From Crocinitomicaceae bacterium (GTDB taxonomy: Bacteria; Bacteroidota; Bacteroidia; Flavobacteriales_D; Crocinitomicaceae), in contig JAHENC010000020.1 of the NCBI GenBank assembly GCA_024643365.1, positions 124,001 to 188,000 of the forward strand: DNA of 64,000 bases, written 5' to 3'. Shown here piece after piece: positions 7,512 to 15,750 of this stretch; positions within the stretch are counted from its first letter, which is position 1; each line of letters opens with the position of its first letter. Below the pieces are notes generated by a model. The model did no database searches. It was given only the letters and a program-made list of their open reading frames with translations, and was not told the origin of the DNA. A program made the position numbers and the translations under genes.

Positions 7512-8363
7512 ATGGAATTCACTCCACTCACCGATTACATTCACATACGCGAAATTACGAAAACGGACTTCGATGAAAAATGGATTAAACAAAATAAACC
7601 TGTCCTCATTAAAGGAATACTCGATGAAACACCAGCCAAAAACTGGAGCCTGAATCGCTTAGAAAAAGAACTGGGACATTTTCCCGTCAAAGTGTTTGAC
7701 CGACAACGCAAGAACAACACATCATTTTTACTTGGAGATCATCAGGTTCCTATGAATCACATGCTCCATTTGATTCGCGAGAACAAAGCTTCTGACCTAA
7801 GGATGTTCGTCAATCCAATCCTGACAAAAAACAAACAATTAGCCAAGGAAATCCCTTGTCCCGATTTTTTCAAATGTGCCTTTCAACTACCGAATCTCAT
7901 GTTTATTGGAGGAAAAGGGACGATTGTCCCGTTGCATTACGACTTCATGTACGACGATGGATTACTCACCCAACTATTCGGCCGAAAGGAAATCATTTTG
8001 ATTGAACCGAGTCAGACCAAATACTTGTACCGCATTCCGTTTAATTCCACGTCCATGTTGAACTTATTTGATCCGAAGGAAAAAGAATATCCTGCCCTTA
8101 AAAAAATACGTGCCTACCGTGTGATGTTGGAACATGGTGACACGATTTTTATTCCATCCGGTTATTGGCACCAAATGACCTACGTCGATGCGAGTTTATC
8201 CATTGGATTTCGAAAATGGAATCCTTCGCCATTAGTATCTGTGAAAACGGGCATTCTTCGAATGGCTCAGATACCTTTTGACAAAATTCTCGGATTGATT
8301 TTGGGGAAAGTTTGGTTCAACTGGAAAGTGAATCAAAGCAAAAGACAAGAGAAATTGATTTAA
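7512..8363 (+). CDS. Cupin-like / JmjC-fold Fe(II)- and 2-oxoglutarate-dependent dioxygenase
   Basis: The 283-aa protein matches the cupin_8 (JmjC-like) family that hydroxylates proteins or small molecules. The metal triad is visible: HYD in VPLHYDFMYDD (HxD, about residues 140-142) and a distal His in FIPSGYWHQMTYVD (about residue 220). The segment LFGRKEIILIEP is the usual core strand that follows the first motif. Related enzymes include tRNA wybutosine hydroxylases and ribosomal protein hydroxylases, and the substrate here cannot be read from sequence. It stands alone between the dapD unit and trhO. A TACTTTTC sequence upstream is only a weak promoter candidate. Confidence 0.8.
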   Translation: MEFTPLTDYIHIREITKTDFDEKWIKQNKPVLIKGILDETPAKNWSLNRLEKELGHFPVKVFDRQRKNNTSFLLGDHQVPMNHMLHLIRENKASDLRMFVNPILTKNKQLAKEIPCPDFFKCAFQLPNLMFIGGKGTIVPLHYDFMYDDGLLTQLFGRKEIILIEPSQTKYLYRIPFNSTSMLNLFDPKEKEYPALKKIRAYRVMLEHGDTIFIPSGYWHQMTYVDASLSIGFRKWNPSPLVSVKTGILRMAQIPFDKILGLILGKVWFNWKVNQSKRQEKLI

Positions 8364-8411
8364 TTTTCAGTTTCCTGACTTTTGTCATTTTTTTCGACCA
8401 CCTCTATTCAG

Positions 8412-8419
8412 TACCTTTG
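8412..8419 (+). promoter_or_regulatory. -7 promoter element of trhO
   Basis: TACCTTTG lies 28 nt before the ATG at 8448 and inside the ORF-track reading frame that begins at 8382. This shows that the track start is upstream of transcription. Confidence 0.6.
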
Positions 8420-8447
8420 TGCTATTAATTATTTAATTCAACATAGT

Positions 8448-9536
8448 ATGCAACTGTGGAATACGTTAAATAAGGAGGAATTAGAAGCGCATTTGCGTGA
8501 AGTGGGACATCAATTTATCACCATTTCATTCTACCAATACGCACAGATAGAAAATCCTCACTTATTCAGAGATCACCTATTCTTGATGTGGTCGAAATTA
8601 GAAGTTGTGGGACGAACATACGTCGCACATGAAGGAATCAACGCACAAATTGCGGTCCCAACACACAACCTGAGTCAGTTTCGCGAAGAATTATATGGCA
8701 TTGATTTTTTAAATGGCGTCAGACTCAACTTCGCTGTTGACGATTCCGAAGCGGAATTCCCCTTTTTAAAGTTAAAAATCAAAGTGCGCGATAAAATTCT
8801 TGCTGACGGACTAGAAGACAAGACCTTCGATGTGACCAACAAAGGAAAGCACTTGAATGCGCAAGAATTCAACGAATTAACAGAGAAAGAAGATACGATA
8901 CTCATTGACTTCCGCAATCACTACGAATCCGAAGTTGGACATTTCAAAGGAGCAATCCTTCCCGATGTCGATACGTTTAGAGAGTCGCTTCCGTACATCG
9001 AGGAGACGTATTTAAAAGGAAACGAGGATAAAAACATCGTCATGTATTGTACGGGGGGCGTACGTTGTGAAAAAGCTTCCGCATGGTTCAAACACCGTGG
9101 ATTCCAAAATGTACATCAATTAGAAGGTGGAATCATAAAATACGCCAACGACGCGAAGGAACAAGGAATTGAAAATAAATTCATTGGAAAAAACTTCGTT
9201 TTCGATGAACGTCGTGGTGAGCGCATTTCAGATGATATCATAGCAGTTTGCCACCAATGTGGAGAACCAGCGGATACTCATACCAATTGTGTGAATGATG
9301 CCTGTCATTTGCTCTTCATTCAATGTGACACTTGTAAAGCGAAAATGGAGAACTGTTGTTCATCTGAATGCCTAGAAACCATTCACTTACCTGAAGAAGT
9401 ACAAAAAGAACTACGCAAGGGAATTGAGAACAGTAATCGAATTTTCAAAAAAGGTCGATCAAATAAACTTCCCTTTAAACACAATACTGAAAAACCCTTA
9501 TCTTTGATTGAACTTTCAATCAGAGAAAACAAGTGA
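8448..9536 (+). CDS. trhO: tRNA uridine(34) hydroxylase, rhodanese type
   Basis: TrhO (YceA) makes 5-hydroxyuridine at the tRNA wobble position, the precursor of cmo5U/mo5U, using a prephenate-dependent or oxygen-dependent route. The protein follows E. coli TrhO closely: TYVAHEGINAQIAVP in the N-terminal domain, the rhodanese domain with active-site loop MYCTGGVRCEKASAWFKHRG, then GKNFVFDERRGERISDDII and a cysteine-rich C-terminus (CHQCGEP, CVNDACH) likely to bind metal. The start is set at 8448 (MQLWNTLNKEE) because the promoter lies downstream of the ORF-track start. That gives 362 aa, close to the family size. The stop overlaps the lgt start (GTGA). Confidence 0.93.
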   Translation: MQLWNTLNKEELEAHLREVGHQFITISFYQYAQIENPHLFRDHLFLMWSKLEVVGRTYVAHEGINAQIAVPTHNLSQFREELYGIDFLNGVRLNFAVDDSEAEFPFLKLKIKVRDKILADGLEDKTFDVTNKGKHLNAQEFNELTEKEDTILIDFRNHYESEVGHFKGAILPDVDTFRESLPYIEETYLKGNEDKNIVMYCTGGVRCEKASAWFKHRGFQNVHQLEGGIIKYANDAKEQGIENKFIGKNFVFDERRGERISDDIIAVCHQCGEPADTHTNCVNDACHLLFIQCDTCKAKMENCCSSECLETIHLPEEVQKELRKGIENSNRIFKKGRSNKLPFKHNTEKPLSLIELSIRENK

Positions 9537-10381
9537 TTTTAGCTATAAACTGGACCGTTGATTCGGAAATTATTGATGGTTGGCGAACGCCTAACCTTTA
9601 CGGATTGTTATTTGTAACTGGACTTATTCTCGGTTATTTCGTGGTGAAACGCATGTTCAAACAAGAACAGATCAGTGACGAACTACTGGATAAACTTGTT
9701 TGGTTCATGATTCCAGCAACCGTTATTGGCGCACGACTCGGACACGTTTTTTTCTATGGTCCCCTATTCGACGATGTTCAAAATGGTGTTGTTGTCGATC
9801 GTGGTTACTTATCTCATCCTGCCGATATTTTTAAAATTTGGGAAGGTGGATTAGCCAGTCACGGTGCTGCCATTGTGATTCTTCTTTCTTTGTGGTATTA
9901 TTCACAAAAAGTATTGAATCGTCCTTATCTATGGATGCTTGACCGTATTTCTGCACCAGTAGCCATTGGCGCAACGTTTATTCGTTTGGGAAATCTAGTC
10001 AACCACGAAATGGTTGGAGACCCAACAAATGTTCCATGGGCATTCAAATTTCAAAACTACTGGAATGACCAATTGCACATGTATGATCCAACTCCTAGAC
10101 ATCCAGCTCAACTTTACGAAGCCATTTGTTACTTAATTGCTTTTTTCATCCTCTTATTTCTTTATTGGAAAAAAGAGAAGTTCAAGCAACAAGGATTTAT
10201 CTTCGGCGCCTTCCTAATCATGATTTTTGGAGCGCGATTCTTTATTGAATTTGTTAAAATTGGACAAACAGCAAGAGACTTTGAATGGTCATTGAACACC
10301 GGTCAATTGTTAAGTATTCCGTTTGTGCTGATTGGTATTTATTTGGTTTATCGCTCGTCAAAAAACATTCAGGCGCAATGA
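9533..10381 (+). CDS. lgt: Prolipoprotein diacylglyceryl transferase
   Basis: Lgt moves a diacylglyceryl group from phosphatidylglycerol to the lipobox cysteine of prolipoproteins in the inner membrane. The 282-aa protein has seven or so membrane segments. Its family motifs are GARLGHVFFYGP, WEGGLASHGAAI and IRLGNLVNHEMVGDPT, which includes the catalytic RxGNxxN(x)E region. It begins with GTG and overlaps the trhO stop by 4 nt. Its own stop overlaps the start of a lipoprotein gene (ATGA). The close coupling of the modifying enzyme to a lipoprotein substrate gene is worth noting. Confidence 0.95.
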   Translation: MILAINWTVDSEIIDGWRTPNLYGLLFVTGLILGYFVVKRMFKQEQISDELLDKLVWFMIPATVIGARLGHVFFYGPLFDDVQNGVVVDRGYLSHPADIFKIWEGGLASHGAAIVILLSLWYYSQKVLNRPYLWMLDRISAPVAIGATFIRLGNLVNHEMVGDPTNVPWAFKFQNYWNDQLHMYDPTPRHPAQLYEAICYLIAFFILLFLYWKKEKFKQQGFIFGAFLIMIFGARFFIEFVKIGQTARDFEWSLNTGQLLSIPFVLIGIYLVYRSSKNIQAQ

Positions 10382-11217
10382 AAAATTTGACCTTAGTCCT
10401 ACTGGGAGCATGCCTTTCACTTTTCTCTTGTCAAACGCCCGTACAGAATCAAAAAGAAGTAAAACCTGTCCCAACTAGTACAAATAAAGCCTTAAAAAAA
10501 GAACTTCCAGATGAAAATGTAGCGAAACTGATGAAGGGAAGTTACTCCATTGTTGCTGGTAAAGGCGAGGATACATCCACTAGTTATATTTCCTATGTCT
10601 TCTATGAAGATAACGGCCAACTCAACGTATGGCAATCAGCTATAAATGATTTTATCAAAAAATCCTTATTTCGAAAAGAAGGGGTACCAGTTTCGAAAGA
10701 CCCATTGACCGTTAAAATGATCGAGAAATCGATGAATGATTTTAAACGTTATGCGAATCGAAACAATTTTGAAGATGAAATGACCTATTCCATGTCAGAA
10801 GAATATGTTATCGATGATGCACATAAAGAATTTGTCACCTTAACTGCTATATCTAGCTCCTATGAAGGAGGTGCGCATGGAAATTACGGTACGGGTTATT
10901 ACCATTTTGATAAACGTTCAGGAAAGGAATTAACATTGACTGATTTTATCTCGGACATCAAGCAATTCAACCGCATTGCCGAAAAGTACTTCAAGAAGAG
11001 CCAAGGGATTCCCGCAAACGTCAGCGTAAGTTCCAAAGATTACTCTTTCGACTTTTGGTTTGAAAATGATCAATTTGCCTGCAACGATAATTTTTCTTTT
11101 GATGGAAAAAGCATGCATTTCATGTATATGCCATACGAAATATCCAATTATGCGGTGGGAATCATTGAATTCAGTATACCCCTGAATAAAATAGATCATT
11201 TACTTAAACTTTACTAA
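10378..11217 (+). CDS. Lipoprotein with DUF4163/DUF3298 (RsiV-like) domains
   Basis: The first 18 residues form a lipoprotein signal (LVLLGACLSLFSCQ, with Cys at the lipobox), so the product is probably lipidated by the adjacent Lgt. The mature part has a DUF4163-like first half and a DUF3298-like second half. Key stretches are SSYEGGAHGNYGTGYYHFD and LTLTDFISD, the pattern seen in RsiV-type lysozyme-binding anti-sigma proteins and in many periplasmic lipoproteins. No anti-sigma or transmembrane domain is present, so an RsiV regulatory role is not claimed. The start is 10378 (ATGA overlap with lgt), not the ORF-track start at 10285, which lies inside lgt. Length 279 aa. Confidence 0.82.
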   Translation: MKNLTLVLLGACLSLFSCQTPVQNQKEVKPVPTSTNKALKKELPDENVAKLMKGSYSIVAGKGEDTSTSYISYVFYEDNGQLNVWQSAINDFIKKSLFRKEGVPVSKDPLTVKMIEKSMNDFKRYANRNNFEDEMTYSMSEEYVIDDAHKEFVTLTAISSSYEGGAHGNYGTGYYHFDKRSGKELTLTDFISDIKQFNRIAEKYFKKSQGIPANVSVSSKDYSFDFWFENDQFACNDNFSFDGKSMHFMYMPYEISNYAVGIIEFSIPLNKIDHLLKLY

Positions 11218-11275
11218 ACAAAAAATGTTACTTAGTGTAAAGATGACAATTTGTAATTATATTCAAATTCATTCT

Positions 11276-11283
11276 TATATTTG
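11276..11283 (+). promoter_or_regulatory. -7 promoter element of the pyruvate dehydrogenase operon
   Basis: TATATTTG matches the consensus, with TTTG at 11250-11253 as a possible -33 (22-nt spacing). The GTG used by the ORF track at 11283 is the last base of this element, so translation must begin later, at 11307. Confidence 0.6.
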
Positions 11284-11306
11284 TGACCGAAAATAACGGA
11301 CGTATT

Positions 11307-12359
11307 ATGCCAGCAAAAGCTACAACAAGCACAAAAAAAGCAAGCACTGCTACAAAATCTGCAGGAAAACCTAAGTTTTCCAAAGAAACGTACATCAAAT
11401 GGTACAAAGACATGTTACTGATTCGACGTTTCGAAGAGAAAACAGGTCAATTGTATATTCAACAAAAATTTGGTGGATTCTGTCACCTTTACATTGGTCA
11501 AGAGGCCATTGTTGCAGGAACAGCAAGCGCTTGTCAGCCAGGAGATAAACACATGACTGCTTACCGTGATCACGCACATCCAATTGCACTTGGGACTGAC
11601 CCACGTGTATTGATGGCGGAACTTTACGGACGTTCAACAGGATGTTCAAAAGGGAAAGGTGGATCCATGCACTTCTTTGATAAAGAGAAAAACTTCATGG
11701 GTGGACACGGAATCGTGGGAGCACAAATTGCCATGGGAGCTGGAGTTGGTTTTGCTGAAAAATACAACGGAACAGATAACGTAGCATTTGTATCCATGGG
11801 TGATGGAGCAGTTCGTCAAGGAGCACTACACGAAACCTTCAACATGGCGATGAACTGGAAACTACCAGTTATTTTCATCATTGAAAACAATAACTACGCG
11901 ATGGGAACATCTGTAGAACGAACGACAAACGTAACCGACCTTTCAAAAATTGGACTTTCTTACGAAATGCCATCGAAAGTAGTGAATGGAATGCGTCCAG
12001 AAAGCGTTCATGAAGCGATCGAAGAAGCATGTAACCGTGCGCGTCGTGGTGATGGCCCTACTTTATTGGATATCCGTACATACCGATACAAAGGTCACTC
12101 GATGTCCGACCCTCAAAAATACCGTACAAAAGACGAAGTTGCTGAGTGGATGGAACAAGATCCAATTGAACATTGTTTAAAAACAATTCAGGATAATCGT
12201 TGGTTAAACGAGAAAGAAATTGATGAAATTTCTGCTTGGGTAAAGAAAGAAGTGGAAGAATCAGTTGAATTTGCTGAAAACTCTCCTTATCCAGAAGCAC
12301 ATGAGTTATACGAAGACGTATATACACAAACTGACTATCCGTACATCAAAGAATATTAA
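11307..12359 (+). CDS. pdhA: Pyruvate dehydrogenase E1 component, alpha subunit
   Basis: E1-alpha binds thiamine diphosphate and with E1-beta decarboxylates pyruvate for the E2 lipoyl group. After a basic, Thr/Lys-rich leader (about 30 residues) the E1-alpha core follows. It contains YRDHAHPIALG, KGKGGSMHFF, GGHGIVGAQI and the ThDP motif GDGAVRQGALHETFNMA...NN. A phosphorylation-loop-like YRYKGHSMSDP segment is also present. The start is placed at 11307 because the ORF-track GTG lies in the promoter. Length 350 aa. E2 follows after 21 nt. No E1-beta gene is in this cluster, so the partner must be encoded elsewhere. Confidence 0.93.
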   Translation: MPAKATTSTKKASTATKSAGKPKFSKETYIKWYKDMLLIRRFEEKTGQLYIQQKFGGFCHLYIGQEAIVAGTASACQPGDKHMTAYRDHAHPIALGTDPRVLMAELYGRSTGCSKGKGGSMHFFDKEKNFMGGHGIVGAQIAMGAGVGFAEKYNGTDNVAFVSMGDGAVRQGALHETFNMAMNWKLPVIFIIENNNYAMGTSVERTTNVTDLSKIGLSYEMPSKVVNGMRPESVHEAIEEACNRARRGDGPTLLDIRTYRYKGHSMSDPQKYRTKDEVAEWMEQDPIEHCLKTIQDNRWLNEKEIDEISAWVKKEVEESVEFAENSPYPEAHELYEDVYTQTDYPYIKEY

Positions 12360-12380
12360 AAACTTAAAATAAAAGAATCC

Positions 12381-13646
12381 ATGGCTGAAATCGTTTACAT
12401 GCCGAAATTGAGTGATACAATGACCGAAGGGGTTGTTGCAACTTGGAATAAAAATGTGGGTGACGCCGTAAAAGCTGGTGAAGTACTAGCGGAAATTGAG
12501 ACGGATAAAGCAACCATGGAATTCGAATCATTTTACGATGGTGTGTTATTGCACATCGGAGTAGAAACTGGTAAAGCTGCACCTGTAAATAGCGTGTTGG
12601 CAATTATCGGTCAAGCAGGCGAAGATATTTCTGCTGCATTGGCAAGTGCCGGAGCAAATGCTCCAGGAGCAGTTGCAGAAGCACCAAAAACTGAAGCTCC
12701 TGCGGCAAGTCCAGCACCTGTGGCAGCGGCTCCAAGTACAGCTCCTGTTGCGGCGGCTCCAGCACCAGCACCTGTTGTATCTAACAACACAGGTGGACGC
12801 GTTTTCGCTTCACCATTAGCGAAAAAATTAGCAAGTGAAAAAGGAATTGACATTCATTCCGTTGCTGGAACAGGTGAAAGCGGACGTATCGTGAAACGCG
12901 ATGTGGACCATTACACTCCATACACTCCAGCAGAAAGAACCTTTTCAGCTGCTCCAAGTGGTGTTGAATCGTTCACAGATGAACCAGTTAGTCAGATGCG
13001 TAAAACCATTGCTCGTCGTTTAGCGGAAAGTAAATTTACAGCTCCGCATTTCTACTTGACGATGGATATCAATATGGATCAAGCGATTGCGTCTAGAAAA
13101 GCATTAAATAGCCTTGATGGTGTGAAAGTTTCGTTCAACGATTTAGTTGTAAAAGCAGTAGCAATGGCCTTGAAACAAAATCCAGGTGTGAATAGCGCGT
13201 GGATGGGTGACTTCATTCGTCGCAACCAACATGTACACATCGGTGTAGCTGTTGCTGTAGAAGATGGATTGTTGGTTCCTGTGATTCGTCACGCTGACAC
13301 AAAAGGACTTGTTCAAATTTCTGCTGAAGTACGTGAATTCGCTCAAAAAGCAAAAGATAAAAAACTACAACCAAGCGATTGGGAAGGAAACACCTTCACG
13401 ATTTCTAACCTTGGGATGTTCGGAATTGAATCCTTCACGGCAATTGTGAATCCACCAGACAGCTGTATTTTAGCGATTGGCGGAATCAAAGAAGTTCCTG
13501 TGGTTAAAAACGGACAAGTTGTTCCTGGAAATGTAATGAAAGTTACCTTGTCTTGTGACCACCGCGTAGTAGATGGCGCAACAGGTTCTGGCTTCCTTCA
13601 AACGTTTAAAACGTACATGGAGAATCCAGCAGCAATGTTGTTGTAA
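12381..13646 (+). CDS. pdhC: Dihydrolipoamide acetyltransferase, E2 of pyruvate dehydrogenase
   Basis: E2 carries acetyl on lipoyl-lysine and passes it to CoA. Domains in order: one lipoyl domain (residues 1-75, lipoylated Lys in EIETDKATMEFES), an Ala/Pro-rich linker (about 85-135), a peripheral-subunit-binding domain (ASPLAKKLASEKGIDIHSVAGTGESGRI), a second short linker, and the catalytic acyltransferase domain. That domain ends with the active-site motif DHRVVDGATGSGFLQTF. At 421 aa with a single lipoyl domain it is a compact E2. It is co-transcribed with pdhA. A 2-oxoglutarate E2 is less likely given the E1-alpha partner. Confidence 0.93.
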   Translation: MAEIVYMPKLSDTMTEGVVATWNKNVGDAVKAGEVLAEIETDKATMEFESFYDGVLLHIGVETGKAAPVNSVLAIIGQAGEDISAALASAGANAPGAVAEAPKTEAPAASPAPVAAAPSTAPVAAAPAPAPVVSNNTGGRVFASPLAKKLASEKGIDIHSVAGTGESGRIVKRDVDHYTPYTPAERTFSAAPSGVESFTDEPVSQMRKTIARRLAESKFTAPHFYLTMDINMDQAIASRKALNSLDGVKVSFNDLVVKAVAMALKQNPGVNSAWMGDFIRRNQHVHIGVAVAVEDGLLVPVIRHADTKGLVQISAEVREFAQKAKDKKLQPSDWEGNTFTISNLGMFGIESFTAIVNPPDSCILAIGGIKEVPVVKNGQVVPGNVMKVTLSCDHRVVDGATGSGFLQTFKTYMENPAAMLL

Positions 13647-13652
13647 GTTTCC

Positions 13653-14144
13653 TTAAACGTCTTTTCCGATCGAGTGCATGTCATTGTGGTTTTCCTCAAT
13701 TTCATCTTTCACTCGTTGAATGCATTTGGTTAAAATACGTATCTCTTGAGATGCGTATTTACTCAACCAATACCAACTATTGTCCTCATGGTCGATTGCC
13801 AAGGACATATGATACAGCGTTTCAAAGTTATTTTTCAATAACCATTCTTGTGCTTTCAAATTTCCTTCTGCGCCGTTAATCATGGCCATCAGATGTGCGT
13901 ATCCATTTTCGATCAACCAATTACGGGCTTCGTCTTTTAAGAGAATCGCAAAAGTCGCCATATATAATTCTGGATAACCATTATCCTTCAACCACAACTG
14001 AAGATCTTCGTTTCCTTCCACCGCTTTTGCCCAAGCGATGAAGACGAGCGATGGATAATTCACATCGTGCAAAGGAGCTGCCGCAATTGGCTTTTTCGCT
14101 TCTTCCGTGTTTTTAGGTGCAGAACCAAAGAGTCGTCTTAACAT
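13653..14144 (-). CDS. Hypothetical protein with 25-residue W-L repeats, 163 aa
   Basis: I do not recognise a family. Trp-Leu pairs occur at residues 51, 76, 101 and 126, exactly 25 residues apart. Each sits in a unit resembling WLxxNGYxxLxxMxxAIxxx (for example WLKDNGYPELYMATFAI, WLIENGYAHLMAMINGA and WLLKNNFETLYHMSLAI). A partial unit precedes them (NYPSLVFIAWAKAVEG). The pattern suggests a short helical solenoid. No signal peptide is evident, though the N-terminus is basic (MLRRLFGSAPKN). It lies 22 nt downstream of the SpmAB-like gene on the same strand, so the two are probably one operon. Function is unknown, and protein binding is the likely role of such repeats. Confidence 0.72.
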   Translation of the reverse strand: MLRRLFGSAPKNTEEAKKPIAAAPLHDVNYPSLVFIAWAKAVEGNEDLQLWLKDNGYPELYMATFAILLKDEARNWLIENGYAHLMAMINGAEGNLKAQEWLLKNNFETLYHMSLAIDHEDNSWYWLSKYASQEIRILTKCIQRVKDEIEENHNDMHSIGKDV

Positions 14145-14166
14145 TTCTAGGAAAGTTTGTCAGTTA

Positions 14167-15606
14167 TTAGAAAAACCAAAGAGCTACAAAAATAGCCGTA
14201 ATCACACAAATTAAATCGACCAACAACATTGTACCTAAAGCATAACGTGTGTTGCGTACATTAATCGAACCGAAGTAAACGGCAATCACATAAAAGGTAG
14301 TTTCAGCACTGCATTGAAAAATGCTACTTAATCTACCAGCTAAGGAATCTGGGCCGAAATTATTCATTGCATCCAACATGAATCCACGTGATCCACTAGA
14401 GCTAAATGGTCGTAACAATGCAACAGGTAAAGAATCTGTGATTTCTTTGGAAACTCCAATGAAATGAAATCCTGTGGCAATCCAATTACTGATAATTTCA
14501 AATAAACCGCTGTTTCGGAATAAGGAAATAGCCGCTAACATTCCAAGAACGTAGGGAAAAATTGCCACGCCTGTGTTGATGCCGCTTTTTGCTCCCACGA
14601 CGAATGAATCAAAAACGGTCGTTTCTTTTTCTTTGAATTTCTTTTCATGAATAAAGGCAAAGATCAAGGTTGCGACAATGATTCCAAGTAACAATACACT
14701 CGAGAAATTGCTGGAAAAGAAGTTCTTGCCAATTAAATCCAAGCTATTGACATACATTAAAAGTCCAATGATTGCTGCAATGATTGAAGTCAAAGCTATT
14801 AATAGAGTGGCACTTCGAAATTGAATGCGTTGTCTAAATCCTACAATAAAAAAGGCTGCCAAGGTACCAATTAAGGACGTCACGATACACGGCAGCATGA
14901 CATCCGCCGGATTCGCTGCATTTGCTGCTGCACGGTACCCAATAATCGATGTGGGAATTAGTGTGAGTCCTGCCGCATGCAAACACAAGAACATGATCTG
15001 TGCATCCGATGCACGGTCTTTATCCGGATTGATTTCCTGTAAACTTTGCATGGCTTTCAATCCAAATGGCGTCGCAGCGGAATCGAGTCCTAAAAAGTTT
15101 GCGGAAAAATTCAAGGTCATATAAGAAATCGACTCATGATTTTTAGGTACTGAAGGAAAAACTTTAACGAAAAATGGACTCAAGCGTCTTGCCAATCGTT
15201 CCGTCGCTCCAGAGTCAATCAACAATTGCATAATTCCGCAGAAGAATGCCAAATAGGCCATCAGTGGCAGAATCAAATCAAACAAACTTGCTTTACACGT
15301 TTCAAGAAGACCATCAGCCTTTTGCGTTCCTTTAAAAACTTGTACGGTTTGATTCTTCAAAACGTACGTTGTATCAATGTCATCTGGATTGACATTATAT
15401 ACCAAGGTTCCTTCCGGTGCAGAAGTTAATTTTTCTTGGAATCCTTTCGAACAATCTTTCAGGTAGCGTTCACCTGTTAAAATCGGACTATCCTTTTTTC
15501 CATTTAAGACATATTCGATCGAATAAGAATTGGACAAAAAGAGTCCAGCAAAGACAAATAATACGGAGCTAATGAATATGATTAGCCAAAATCTACTTAA
15601 TACCAT
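14167..15606 (-). CDS. SpmA-SpmB-like nucleoside-recognition (Gate) domain membrane protein
   Basis: This polytopic membrane protein has two Gate/nucleoside-recognition domains in tandem, as if the Bacillus spore maturation proteins SpmA and SpmB were fused. Recognisable stretches are YMTLNFSANFLGLDSAATPFGLKAM (SpmA half) and VGAKSGINTGVAIFPYVLGMLAA with LLRPFSSSGSRGFMLDAM (SpmB half). Between the first membrane segment and the SpmA half is a soluble insert of about 85 residues. Fused SpmAB proteins are common in non-sporulating Bacteroidota, where the role is unknown. The ORF track begins with TTG at 15648. I prefer ATG at 15606 (MVLSRFWLIIFI), just before the first membrane helix, giving 479 aa. 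Confidence 0.8.
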   Translation of the reverse strand: MVLSRFWLIIFISSVLFVFAGLFLSNSYSIEYVLNGKKDSPILTGERYLKDCSKGFQEKLTSAPEGTLVYNVNPDDIDTTYVLKNQTVQVFKGTQKADGLLETCKASLFDLILPLMAYLAFFCGIMQLLIDSGATERLARRLSPFFVKVFPSVPKNHESISYMTLNFSANFLGLDSAATPFGLKAMQSLQEINPDKDRASDAQIMFLCLHAAGLTLIPTSIIGYRAAANAANPADVMLPCIVTSLIGTLAAFFIVGFRQRIQFRSATLLIALTSIIAAIIGLLMYVNSLDLIGKNFFSSNFSSVLLLGIIVATLIFAFIHEKKFKEKETTVFDSFVVGAKSGINTGVAIFPYVLGMLAAISLFRNSGLFEIISNWIATGFHFIGVSKEITDSLPVALLRPFSSSGSRGFMLDAMNNFGPDSLAGRLSSIFQCSAETTFYVIAVYFGSINVRNTRYALGTMLLVDLICVITAIFVALWFF

Positions 15607-15723
15607 GAAACGAATATCCACATTTTTCCGGCTTCTCGCTACAATCAAGTTAAAAAAGAATTAACACAGGTTATTGAATTACGTGAAAAGAAACAAAATC
15701 AAGCGCTGCAAATGGATAGTGCG

Positions 15724-15731
15724 TACCTTTG
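15724..15731 (+). promoter_or_regulatory. -7 promoter element of the pirin gene
   Basis: TACCTTTG lies 19 nt before the ATG at 15751 and within the ORF-track extension that begins at 15712, which rules out that earlier start. Confidence 0.55.
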
Positions 15732-15750
15732 CCTAAACAATCACATACGT

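Noticed and set aside
7396-7653. 85-aa ORF overlapping the cupin-like gene
   Set aside because: Most of it runs in another frame of the real gene, and it shows no family pattern.
10285-10377. N-terminal extension of the lipoprotein ORF
   Set aside because: It lies within lgt in another frame. The ATGA overlap at 10378 gives a proper lipoprotein signal.
12611-12853. Antisense Ala/Gly-rich ORF (80 aa) opposite pdhC
   Set aside because: It is the shadow of the Ala/Pro-rich linker of E2 and not an independent gene.
14825-15124. Plus-strand ORF (99 aa) opposite the SpmAB-like gene
   Set aside because: A shadow of the coding strand with no signal of its own.
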